Part shown: piece by piece, positions 1 to 6,576 of the stretch | Layout: the number at the start of each line of letters is the position of its first letter | Position numbering within the stretch: the first letter of the stretch is position 1 | Source: CBFGWV01 sp965652545 | GTDB taxonomy: Bacteria > Pseudomonadota > Gammaproteobacteria > Competibacterales > Competibacteraceae | DNA length: 9,957 nt | Reading direction: 5' to 3' | Assembly: GCA_965652545.1 (NCBI GenBank) | Contig: CBFGWV010000182.1 | Coordinates: forward strand, 1-9,957 | Translations under genes and position numbers: made by a program | The notes under the pieces: generated by a model | What the model was told of the DNA's origin: nothing | The model's input: only the letters and a program-made list of their open reading frames with translations | The model's database searches: none

Positions 1-1
1 C

Positions 2-2695
2 GAGAGTGACGAATGGACCGGTGACGCACGTTGGCTCGCCGAACGCTTCCCTGGCCGGGCCTGGATCGGCGTCACGCAGTTGCGGGGTGCGTACGATGTC
101 CAGAACCTGGCTCAGGCCCAGGCGGCCGCCGAGGCCTCCGGGTTGCCACTGGTGGCCTTGGGCGGGGCAGTGATGCACAAGCGCCGGCGCAAACCGCTGC
201 ACGATGTGGTGACGGCGATCCGCCTGGGTACGACGTTGCGTGAGGCTGGGTATGCGTTGGAGGCCAATGGCGAGCGCCACCTGCGCGAACGCGACCGCCT
301 CGCAGCGCTGTTCCCGGCCGAGCTGCTGGCGGAAACGGTACGTATTGCCGAGCGCTGTACGTTCCGCCTGGACAGCCTGCGCTATCAGTATCCCGAAGAC
401 GATGTGCCCGCCGGCGAGACGCCGGCGAGCTGGCTGCGGCAGCGGGTAGAGCAGGGGGCGGCCGAGCGCTGGCCGAATGGGGTGCCGGCAAAAGCACGCG
501 CGCTCATCGAGCACGAGCTGCGCGTGATCGGCGAGCTCGCGTACGAGGCGTATTTCCTCACCATCGATGACATCGTCCGATTCGCGCGGTCGCGGGGGAT
601 TCTGTGCCAGGGGCGGGGGTCGGCGGCGAACTCGGCCGTTTGCTATGCGCTGGGCATCACGGCGGTTGATCCGTCCCACCAGGAGATGTTGTTCGAGCGA
701 TTCATTTCCAAGGAACGGGGCGAGCCGCCGGACATCGATGTGGACTTCGAGCACGAGCGCCGTGAAGAGGTGATGCAGTATATCTACACGCGCTATGGAC
801 GCGAGCGGGCGGCGCTGGCGGCCACCGTCATCACCTACCGACGCAAGAGCGCCTTGCGTGAGGTGGCCAAGGTCTTCGGCCTGGAGCCCGATCAGATCGA
901 CCGCCTGGTTGCAAGCCTGGCCCGCTGGGACGAGGGCATCACCCCACAGGCCTTGCGCGAGGCGGGGTTCGATCCGGCCAATCCGATGATCCAGCGCCTC
1001 TATCGGCTCGCCTGCGAGCTCATGGGGTTTCCCCGGCACTTGTCCCAGCACGTCGGTGGCTTCGTCATCGCCAAAGGGCTGCTGGCCGATCTGGTGCCGG
1101 TGGAGAACGCCGCGATGGCCGATCGCACGGTCATCCAGTGGGACAAGGACGATCTGGACATCATGGGCCTGATGAAGGTCGACTGCCTGGCTCTGGGCAT
1201 GCTCTCGGCGATCCGGCGTGCCTTCGAGCTGCTGGAGCGACACAGGAGCGAGGCCTGGACCTTGGCCTCGATCCCTAAGGAACGGCCGGAGGTCTACGCG
1301 ATGATCCAGAAGGCCGACACGGTGGGGGTATTCCAGATCGAGTCGCGGGCGCAGATGAGCATGTTGCCGCGGCTGAAACCAGCGAACTTTTACGATCTGG
1401 TGATCGAGGTGGCCATCATGCGGCCTGGTCCCATCCAGGGCGACATGGTTCACCCCTACCTGAAACGCCGGCAAGGGCTGGAACTGGTCGAGTACCCCAG
1501 CGAGGCCTGCCGCGCCGTGCTCGAACGCACCCTTGGCGTTCCCCTGTTCCAGGAGCAGGTCATCAAGCTGGCGATGGTGGCCGCCGGATTCAGCGCCGGC
1601 GAGGCCGATCAGCTACGCCGTTCCATGGCGGCTTGGAAGCGCAAAGGCGGACTTGAGCCGTTTCGAGAACGGCTCTTTGCCGGCATGGCCGCCAACGGCA
1701 TCGATGCCGAGTACGCCGAGCGCATCTACAAGCAGATCCTCGGCTTTGGTGACTACGGTTTCCCTGAGTCGCACTCGGCGAGCTTTGCCCACCTAGCGTA
1801 TGCGTCGGCCTGGTTGAAACAGCACGATCCGGCGGTGTTCTGCTGCGCGTTGCTCAACAGTCAGCCGATGGGCTTCTACGCGCCGGCGCAGTTGGTCCAG
1901 GACGCCCGTCGGCATGGGGTGGAGGTGCGGCCGGTGCGAGTGGAGTCCAGCGCTTGGGATTGCACGCTGGAGCCGACCGATGGAGCGGGCCTGGCGCTGC
2001 GGCTGGGGCTGCGCGAGGTGAAGGGATTCAGTCGTGCTGGTGCCGAACGCATAGCCGCTGCCCGGACGATGCGCCCGTTCAACAGCGTCGCCGACCTGAT
2101 GCAACGGGCGCGGCTCGATAAGCGGGAGCTGGGGGCGCTCACCCGGGCCGATGTACTCGCCGATCTCGCGGGGCACAGGCGCGAGGCCGCCTGGGCGGCG
2201 CTCGATGCCAGCCCGGACGGGCCGTTGTTTGTTGCTGCACCCATACAAGAAGAACTTCCTTTGTTCGCAGCACCTACAGAGGGCGCGGAGATTCGGGAAG
2301 ACTATCGCAACGTAGGGCTGACGCTGCGCCGGCATCCCTTGGCGCTACTGCGGCCGCGACTCGCGGCCCTGCGCTCGGTACGGGCACAAGATATCGCTGA
2401 CAGCGCGGACGGTGATCGCCGGCACTACGTCGGCCTCGTCATCACCCGACAGCAGCCGGCGACATCAAACGGCACGGTGTTCGTCACACTGGAAGACGAG
2501 ACCGGCAGCGTTAATGTCATTGTCTGGGATCGGGTAAAGCGCACGTATCGTCGGCCGCTGCTGTGCAGTCGGTTGATGGGCGTTTCGGGTGTTGTCCGGC
2601 GGGAGGGCCTGGTCGTGCATCTGATCGCGAGCCGGTTGACCGATCGCACGGCATTGCTCGGCGGTTTGGAAACCGCCAGCCGTGATTTCCACTGA
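2..2695 (+). CDS. dnaE2: Error-prone DNA polymerase DnaE2 (C-family), 5' end cut by window
   Basis: Translesion polymerase of the ImuA-ImuB-DnaE2 mutasome, a paralogue of the replicative DNA polymerase III alpha subunit. The frame is open from base 2 with no start codon, so this is a partial gene: 897 residues are visible, and the family usually has a little over 1000, so most of the N-terminal PHP domain is missing. Visible in order: the end of PHP (to about base 220); the palm with PPDIDVDFEHERR, whose Asp codons at 737 and 743 match the first two catalytic Asp; the third catalytic Asp at 1181 in KVDCLALG; fingers motifs such as MRPGPIQGDMVHPY and GFPESHSASFAHLAY; a helix-hairpin-helix-like stretch (about 2010-2200); and an OB fold (about 2425-2640). 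It ends in SRDFH, which I recall as common in DnaE2. At the PHP end, GGAVMH (161-178) replaces the GDVHMH-like stretch I expect, which suggests a lost metal site. Its promoter lies outside the window. It converges on imuA with 28 bp between stops. Confidence 0.97.
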   Translation, partial: ESDEWTGDARWLAERFPGRAWIGVTQLRGAYDVQNLAQAQAAAEASGLPLVALGGAVMHKRRRKPLHDVVTAIRLGTTLREAGYALEANGERHLRERDRLAALFPAELLAETVRIAERCTFRLDSLRYQYPEDDVPAGETPASWLRQRVEQGAAERWPNGVPAKARALIEHELRVIGELAYEAYFLTIDDIVRFARSRGILCQGRGSAANSAVCYALGITAVDPSHQEMLFERFISKERGEPPDIDVDFEHERREEVMQYIYTRYGRERAALAATVITYRRKSALREVAKVFGLEPDQIDRLVASLARWDEGITPQALREAGFDPANPMIQRLYRLACELMGFPRHLSQHVGGFVIAKGLLADLVPVENAAMADRTVIQWDKDDLDIMGLMKVDCLALGMLSAIRRAFELLERHRSEAWTLASIPKERPEVYAMIQKADTVGVFQIESRAQMSMLPRLKPANFYDLVIEVAIMRPGPIQGDMVHPYLKRRQGLELVEYPSEACRAVLERTLGVPLFQEQVIKLAMVAAGFSAGEADQLRRSMAAWKRKGGLEPFRERLFAGMAANGIDAEYAERIYKQILGFGDYGFPESHSASFAHLAYASAWLKQHDPAVFCCALLNSQPMGFYAPAQLVQDARRHGVEVRPVRVESSAWDCTLEPTDGAGLALRLGLREVKGFSRAGAERIAAARTMRPFNSVADLMQRARLDKRELGALTRADVLADLAGHRREAAWAALDASPDGPLFVAAPIQEELPLFAAPTEGAEIREDYRNVGLTLRRHPLALLRPRLAALRSVRAQDIADSADGDRRHYVGLVITRQQPATSNGTVFVTLEDETGSVNVIVWDRVKRTYRRPLLCSRLMGVSGVVRREGLVVHLIASRLTDRTALLGGLETASRDFH

Positions 2696-2723
2696 CAGCC
2701 CTCCACAGCGGACGACGTCGCGG

Positions 2724-3323
2724 TCAATGCGAGTACACCGTCAGTCGGTTGCCGGCGCGTCCGCCACGGCGTTTGAGCACGCTGAGGTTCGTGCCGTTGG
2801 GGCCAGCGTCGATCATCAGCCGCAAGGCGGCCGGTGAGGGCTCGCGGGCATGGATGGGGGAGCGATAGAGGAAGGCCAGGGCGTCGTTGTCCTCGGCCGC
2901 CAATTGCAGACGACGGATGGTGGCGGTGGGCAGGCCGGCGCACCAGCCCAGCACGGCACCACAGCCAGGCGCGCGCAAGGCTTGTTCCAGTGACCAGGTG
3001 GCGTTCACCTCGGGACTGTGTACCCACAGCAGGCGCTCGAGGCGCACGCCTCCGTTCTGCCAGGCTGGGGCATACGGCACGTAAGGTGGGTTGACCAGGA
3101 CCACCCATTGACCCAGTCGGGTCAAATCGGCCAATACCGGCAGTACCACGCTCAGTTCTCCGGCGCCTTGTTCGTCGGTCAGTAGCTCGATAACGCTGCC
3201 ACGGGGCCAACCACCCAGGGTTTCATCCAGTACGGCATGGCCGCTGGCGCGGCAGCGTACGGTGGCGCTGGTTTCGCCGGCGCGCCAAAGCTGGCCTTGA
3301 TCGAGCAGCTTTTGCAGACTCAT
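2724..3323 (-). CDS. imuA: ImuA, translesion synthesis accessory protein (RecA/SulA-like)
   Basis: A 199-aa protein of the ImuA family (often annotated SulA-like), the accessory component of the ImuB-DnaE2 mutasome; the family is distantly RecA-like. Family motifs are present in order: DETLGGWPRGSVIELL (about residues 33-48), a degenerate Walker A-like region DEQGAGELS with no GK[S/T], LVNPPYVPYAPAW (about 76-88), WSLEQALRAPGCGAVLGW (about 109-126), RRLQLAAE, PSPAALRL and the C-terminal LKRRGG. The lack of a proper P-loop suggests little or no ATPase activity, which is an inference. The ATG lies inside the lexA stop region (ATGA overlap, 3320-3323), so it should be translationally coupled to lexA and expressed from the same LexA-controlled transcript. 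The stop is 28 bp from that of convergent dnaE2, and I see no terminator between them. The length is slightly short for the family but looks complete. Confidence 0.92.
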   Translation of the reverse strand: MSLQKLLDQGQLWRAGETSATVRCRASGHAVLDETLGGWPRGSVIELLTDEQGAGELSVVLPVLADLTRLGQWVVLVNPPYVPYAPAWQNGGVRLERLLWVHSPEVNATWSLEQALRAPGCGAVLGWCAGLPTATIRRLQLAAEDNDALAFLYRSPIHAREPSPAALRLMIDAGPNGTNLSVLKRRGGRAGNRLTVYSH

Positions 3324-3928
3324 AGCGGTCGGCGCAGCACACCCACGCCGATGCCCTCGATGACCAGTGGCTGATGGCTCAGGTCGACGACGATCGGCTG
3401 GAAGTCGGGATTCTCCGGCAGCAGCCAGATAGTGCCACCCTCGCGGCGCAGGCGTTTGACGGTGACCTCGTCGTCCAGTCGGGCGACGACGATGGCGCCA
3501 TTCTCGGCTTGGGGCTGGCGATGCACGGCGAGCAGGTCGCCGTCGAGAATGCCGGCATCGCGCATGCTCTGGCCCTGTACCCGCAGCAGGTAGTCGGCAC
3601 GCGGGTGGAACAGCGCCGGGTCGAGACGGCAGCGGTGCTCGATGTGCGCCTGGGCGAGAATAGGGGCGCCGGCGGCCACCTTGCCTACCAGTGGAAGGCC
3701 TTCGTCCTCGGTCGGCTCGTCGTCGATGAGCTGGATGCCGCGCGAGGCATTGGCCCGCAGGCTGATGACGCCTTTGCGCTCCAGGGCGCGTAAATGGCCC
3801 TCGACCCCATTGGTGGAGCGAAAACCCATGAGCCGGGCGATTTCCGTGCGCGTAGGGGGCATGCCCTGCTCGCGGATGTGACGGCGGATGACCTCGAGGA
3901 TCAGTTGCTGGCGGTGAGTCAGTGCCAT
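3320..3928 (-). CDS. lexA: LexA SOS repressor/autoprotease linked to the mutasome
   Basis: Transcriptional repressor of SOS genes that self-cleaves when RecA is activated by DNA damage. It has 202 aa, the same as E. coli LexA, and starts MALTHRQQ, matching the E. coli MKALTARQQ start; the longer in-frame extension upstream would cross the palindrome and imuB start and is rejected. The N-terminal winged helix (residues 1-66) has the recognition helix FRSTNGVEGH, where E. coli has FRSPNAAEEH: Ala42 becomes Gly and Glu45 becomes Gly (E. coli numbering), so operator specificity is likely changed. The S24 protease domain is intact: cleavage site Ala86-Gly87 (codons at 3673-3668), catalytic Ser121 in GQSMRD and Lys158 in VTVKRL, 37 residues apart as in E. 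coli. No clear Shine-Dalgarno precedes the ATG. It is co-transcribed with imuA and divergent from imuB. It could be a second, specialised LexA (LexA2-like) or the only one; the window cannot tell. Confidence 0.96.
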   Translation of the reverse strand: MALTHRQQLILEVIRRHIREQGMPPTRTEIARLMGFRSTNGVEGHLRALERKGVISLRANASRGIQLIDDEPTEDEGLPLVGKVAAGAPILAQAHIEHRCRLDPALFHPRADYLLRVQGQSMRDAGILDGDLLAVHRQPQAENGAIVVARLDDEVTVKRLRREGGTIWLLPENPDFQPIVVDLSHQPLVIEGIGVGVLRRPL

Positions 3929-3955
3929 TGAGGTGCCGAGAGTGCTATGTATACT
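3928..3955 (+). promoter_or_regulatory. Possible sigma70 promoter of imuB
   Basis: TTGAGG (3928-3933), a 16-bp spacer and TATACT (3950-3955) resemble -35 and -10 elements and would start a transcript near 3962, just inside the palindrome. The -35 touches the lexA start codon. GATAAT at 3959-3964 is an alternative -10 but has no good -35. Read by eye only. Confidence 0.4.
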
Positions 3956-3975
3956 AGTGATAATATGATCACTAG
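3954..3975. promoter_or_regulatory. Perfect palindrome, candidate LexA operator for lexA-imuA and imuB
   Basis: CTAGTGAT, a 6-bp AT-rich spacer (AATATG), then ATCACTAG: a perfect 8-6-8 inverted repeat midway in the 60-bp region between the divergent lexA and imuB starts. It covers the likely -10 element of lexA and abuts or overlaps that of imuB, so one bound dimer could repress both directions. The half-site is not the CTGT of the E. coli box. LexA is the obvious ligand because it is encoded next to the site and normally represses both itself and the mutasome; this is inferred, not shown. Confidence 0.7.
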
Positions 3976-3989
3976 CGCGGTGTTTGCAA
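3960..3989 (-). promoter_or_regulatory. Possible sigma70 promoter of lexA-imuA
   Basis: On the minus strand TTGCAA (3989-3984), an 18-bp spacer and TATTAT (3965-3960) resemble -35 and -10 elements. The transcript would start near 3953 and give a leader of about 25 nt to the lexA ATG. The -10 lies entirely inside the palindrome, as expected for autorepression by LexA. Confidence 0.4.
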
Positions 3990-5440
3990 TGGACAGCCGT
4001 CAATTCACCCTATGGGCGTGCATCGGCTTCGAGCAGTTGGCGCTCGAAACCCTGGCTCAGCATGGGCGCGCGCCGTTGGTGATCGTCGAGGCCGTGCTCG
4101 GCAAGCCACGGGTCTACTTGGCCAATGCGGCCGCCCGAGGCCGAGGTGTGGCCACGGGTATGGCGCTGGATGCGGCGCTTTCGTTATGCCCTGGGTTGAT
4201 TGCGCGCGCCCGTGACCGGGCGCTGGAAGCCAGCGTGCTCGAAACCCTCGCGAGTTGGGCATTCGGGTACTCGGGGTGTGTAGCCGCGCATCCTCCCAAT
4301 GCCCTGTGCCTGGAGATCGGTGGCAGCCTGAAGCTCTTCGGCGGTGTTCAACCGCTTATGGACCGTGTGCGCCGTGACCTGGCACAGCAGGGGTATACGA
4401 CGCGCATTGCCATAGCACCGACGGTTCGTGGTGCCTTGTGGCTGGCGGCCTCGTCGGCCGAGGTCGTCATTACCGAACGGGCGCAGTTGCGCCAGCGCCT
4501 GGGGGCATTGCCAGCCAGCATGCTGAGCACCGATGCCGGCATGCTCGAGGCCTTCCGCACCCTTGGGGTGCGGAAGGTGGGCGATGTAATGCGCCTGCCT
4601 CGTGGCGGTTTCGCACGCCGTTTTGGCGACGCGCCGTTGCTCGCTCTGGATCGCGCCTTGGGGCGACTGCCCGATCCACAGGCGTTTTGGTACCCGCCCG
4701 AGCGTTTCCGTCAGAAAGTGGTGCTACCGGTCCCCGTGGCCGATACGGATGCGCTGGTGTTTGCGGCGCGGCGGCTTTTGCGCGCCCTGGCCGGGTTTCT
4801 TCAGGGCTTGGCGGTCGGCGCTCGGGCGTTGGCGGTTAGTCTTGTCCATGAAGAGGGCGAAGCCACCGTATGCACGCTGGAGTTGATGCGCCCCAACCGC
4901 GATGCCGACCGCCTTCTGAGCCTGTTGCGCGAGCGGTTCGAGCGTGTACGGCTTCGCGCGCCGGTGGATGCGCTGGTGTTGGCGGTGGAACGTATCGAGC
5001 CTCTGTACGAACGCGATGGTCGCCTATTCGATGACGATGCCAGGGATGACGGCGGTGCCGGTATGGTCGAGCGTCTGGTGGCGAGATTAGGAAGCCGTGC
5101 GGTCAAGGGTGTCGCTCCCGTTGCCGACTATCGGCCGGAGCGGGCGTGGAAGACTGTCACGCCCGGTACGCCGGTCGATGATGTCGCCTCGGCGCTGCCG
5201 CGCCCGAACTGGCTATTGCCCGAGCCCTTGGCCCTGACGGTGGTGGATGGCATCCCCTGCCACGAAGGCATTGCGCTGGAGTTGCTGAGCGGACCCGAAC
5301 GCATCGAGGCCGGTTGGTGGGATGATGAGCCCATGGCCCGGGACTACTTCATCGCACGCGATGCCGGTTGGCGCCGATGCTGGGTCTATCGCGAGCCGCG
5401 AGGCGAGCGCCGGTGGTATTTGCACGGTGTGTTCGGGTGA
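3989..5440 (+). CDS. imuB: ImuB, catalytically inactive Y-family polymerase-like mutasome hub
   Basis: A 483-aa ImuB, the Y-family-like scaffold that in other bacteria bridges ImuA, DnaE2 and the beta clamp. The fold is recognisable (LWACIGFEQLALETL at residues 8-22; LCLEIGGSLKLFGG near 105-118), but the acidic residues of an active Y-family polymerase are missing: the first motif has no DxD and the SxDE motif reads EIGG, as is normal for ImuB. The little-finger region is followed by DGRLFDDD (DGRLF at 343-347, bases 5015-5029) at the place where ImuB proteins carry the clamp-binding motif. The C-terminal family signature GPERIEAGWWDD, RDYFIARD and YLHGVFG is complete. I chose ATG 3989 because family similarity begins there; in-frame ATGs at 3947 and 3965 would place the palindrome in coding sequence. 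No convincing Shine-Dalgarno is seen. It is divergent from lexA-imuA and not adjacent to dnaE2, which is unusual. Confidence 0.94.
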   Translation: MDSRQFTLWACIGFEQLALETLAQHGRAPLVIVEAVLGKPRVYLANAAARGRGVATGMALDAALSLCPGLIARARDRALEASVLETLASWAFGYSGCVAAHPPNALCLEIGGSLKLFGGVQPLMDRVRRDLAQQGYTTRIAIAPTVRGALWLAASSAEVVITERAQLRQRLGALPASMLSTDAGMLEAFRTLGVRKVGDVMRLPRGGFARRFGDAPLLALDRALGRLPDPQAFWYPPERFRQKVVLPVPVADTDALVFAARRLLRALAGFLQGLAVGARALAVSLVHEEGEATVCTLELMRPNRDADRLLSLLRERFERVRLRAPVDALVLAVERIEPLYERDGRLFDDDARDDGGAGMVERLVARLGSRAVKGVAPVADYRPERAWKTVTPGTPVDDVASALPRPNWLLPEPLALTVVDGIPCHEGIALELLSGPERIEAGWWDDEPMARDYFIARDAGWRRCWVYREPRGERRWYLHGVFG

Positions 5441-5455
5441 TCGGCCACAGAGAAC

Positions 5456-5474
5456 GATTTTAGCGGCTAAAATC
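5456..5474. repeat. Perfect 9-1-9 inverted repeat downstream of imuB
   Basis: GATTTTAGC, one G, then GCTAAAATC, beginning 15 bp after the imuB stop. As RNA it could form only an 8-bp, mostly A-U stem with a CGG loop and no U-tract, so it is a poor intrinsic terminator. The compact symmetry fits a protein-binding operator better, perhaps for the operon that begins about 80 bp downstream. No regulator is identified. Confidence 0.55.
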
Positions 5475-5484
5475 TCACGGTGGT

Positions 5485-5520
5485 GCCTTTTAAAGAGGCT
5501 CGCATAATTTTTATTATTTT
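5485..5520 (+). terminator. Possible intrinsic terminator of imuB
   Basis: A short hairpin, GCCTTT-TAA-AGAGGC (5485-5499; six pairs including one G-U), is followed after seven bases by a T-rich stretch up to 5520. The stem is short and the T-tract displaced, so this is weak; the same bases may serve as a promoter for the next operon. Confidence 0.35.
5489..5517 (+). promoter_or_regulatory. Possible promoter of the three-gene envelope operon
   Basis: TTTAAA (5489-5494, four of six matches to the -35 consensus), a 17-bp spacer and TATTAT (5512-5517). The surrounding stretch 5441-5530 has 34 G+C in 90 bases, far below its neighbours, which fits a promoter region. A start near 5524 would leave a leader of about 30-40 nt before the first GTG codons. 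Confidence 0.35.
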
Positions 5521-5551
5521 AAATTAATGGCTTATCGTTGCCTTCGGGCAG

Positions 5552-6559
5552 GTGGCATCCGTGGTGGCAAGGGACCCGACCGGTGCGGATAACGCGATTG
5601 CGATCAGGGCCGTGTGGCTGGCTCTGCTGGCAGCCGCGGCCAATCTGTGGTGCCTGCGCCATCTTGGGCGCGGGTTCGACAACCCGGTAGCCTTGCTGGG
5701 CTTGACCGGCGGCGTCGCCGGGTTCTCCTTCGCTATGGATTTTCTCGTCGACAAGAGCGAGCGCGAGCGGCTGCGCGCGGCGCTTCTGCCGCGGATCCAG
5801 CGCATCCTGCGTCACTGGCTGCTGGCGACACCGGTGTTGTGCGTGCTCACGCTGCTGGCGCTGGTCGCGGCCCTGGTGTTCGGGTCCATCACCGTGATCC
5901 CGCCGTCGCACGGCGGCATCGTGCTGGCCATCACGCCGCTGGACGATCCAGACCACGTCGAGACCTTGCGCCTGTCCGCGGGCAAGGTCAGCGGCCCCAG
6001 ACTTCTGGTCACCAACCCCTTTGGCCGCGAGCTGCGCTTGTCCGCCACCGGTTACGAGGACACGACGCGGACTCTGTTTCCGCTGGTCGGGCTGACGGTC
6101 GACGTCGGCCGCGAATTCGACGCCCTGCCGACGTTGTTGCTGCGCCCGCGCCCCGAGGCCCTGGCCGCCTTGCGCAACGGGGGCCATTACCGTGTTTCGA
6201 TCCGGACCGCGGAGGGTTGCAAGACGGTGGCCGACTCGCAGGGGCAGGGGGTTGCCGGTGCGGTGACGCTCGGCGTGCAGCGGCAGATCCCGCCGGCCTT
6301 GCCGGTGTTGTGGAACCTCGAGCTGCAAAGCGCCGGGCTGGGCGGCGCCAATCTGGCCACGACGCTGCTGGCCTGGCACAACCCGGCGGCGCTGGCGGTC
6401 CCCGCCGTGCTGGCCAACGGCACCGGGCTGCGGGTGGAGATTGTCAGTGCAGGGGGGCGGGTCATGGGTTTGGCCGATGTCACAGTCGGTCGCGATGCGT
6501 TCCAGGACGTGCCGATGCACGATGTCACCGGTACGCCGCCGCCGTGCACCGGCGGGTGA
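5552..6559 (+). CDS. Unrecognised membrane protein: three N-terminal TM segments plus periplasmic beta-rich region
   Basis: I do not recognise the family. The frame encodes 335 aa from the outermost GTG (5552). GTG 5561 and GTG 5564 are at least as likely, since AGGTGG (5550-5555) would be their Shine-Dalgarno; there is no suitable ATG. Numbered from 5552, hydrophobic segments lie at about 16-35, 45-66 and 88-111. The loop 67-88 is rich in Lys/Arg, which places it in the cytoplasm and the long C-terminal part (112-335) in the periplasm. That part looks beta-rich. The stretch from NPFGRELRLSATGYEDT to ALPTLLLRP (about 157-195) recalls the small beta-sandwich (PEGA or carboxypeptidase-regulatory-like) repeats that decorate cell-surface proteins, but this is impressionistic. 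It is the first gene of an operon, 17 bp before the next start. An overlapping + frame through the same bases is Arg/Gly-rich and not a believable protein. Confidence 0.75.
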   Translation: MASVVARDPTGADNAIAIRAVWLALLAAAANLWCLRHLGRGFDNPVALLGLTGGVAGFSFAMDFLVDKSERERLRAALLPRIQRILRHWLLATPVLCVLTLLALVAALVFGSITVIPPSHGGIVLAITPLDDPDHVETLRLSAGKVSGPRLLVTNPFGRELRLSATGYEDTTRTLFPLVGLTVDVGREFDALPTLLLRPRPEALAALRNGGHYRVSIRTAEGCKTVADSQGQGVAGAVTLGVQRQIPPALPVLWNLELQSAGLGGANLATTLLAWHNPAALAVPAVLANGTGLRVEIVSAGGRVMGLADVTVGRDAFQDVPMHDVTGTPPPCTGG

Positions 6560-6565
6560 TTTGTC

Positions 6566-6574
6566 AGGAGAGGG
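6566..6574 (+). promoter_or_regulatory. Strong ribosome binding site deciding the second operon gene's start
   Basis: AGGAGAGGG lies between the stop of the first operon gene and ATG 6577, with 6 nt between AGGAG and the ATG. It fixes the start of the secreted protein, although the reading frame stays open far upstream to 5614. Confidence 0.8.
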
Positions 6575-6576
6575 CG

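Noticed and set aside
3374..3793. Plus-strand open frame of 139 codons opposite lexA
   Set aside because: Antisense shadow of a gene with all LexA active-site residues.
3945..3957. A second, E. coli-like LexA box around GTATAC
   Set aside because: Only the central six bases are symmetric; the flanks do not pair and the CTGT/ACAG arms are absent.
3929..4003. N-terminal extension of lexA
   Set aside because: It would cross the palindrome and imuB start, and LexA similarity begins at MALTHRQQ (3928).
5519..6520. Minus-strand open frame of 333 codons opposite the membrane protein gene
   Set aside because: Gln/Arg/His-rich shadow, whereas the + frame gives clear transmembrane segments with a sensible charge pattern.
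5614..6576. Upstream part of the open frame of the secreted protein
   Set aside because: Arg/Gly/Ala-rich translation overlapping the membrane protein gene; the real start at 6577 has a strong Shine-Dalgarno and a signal peptide.
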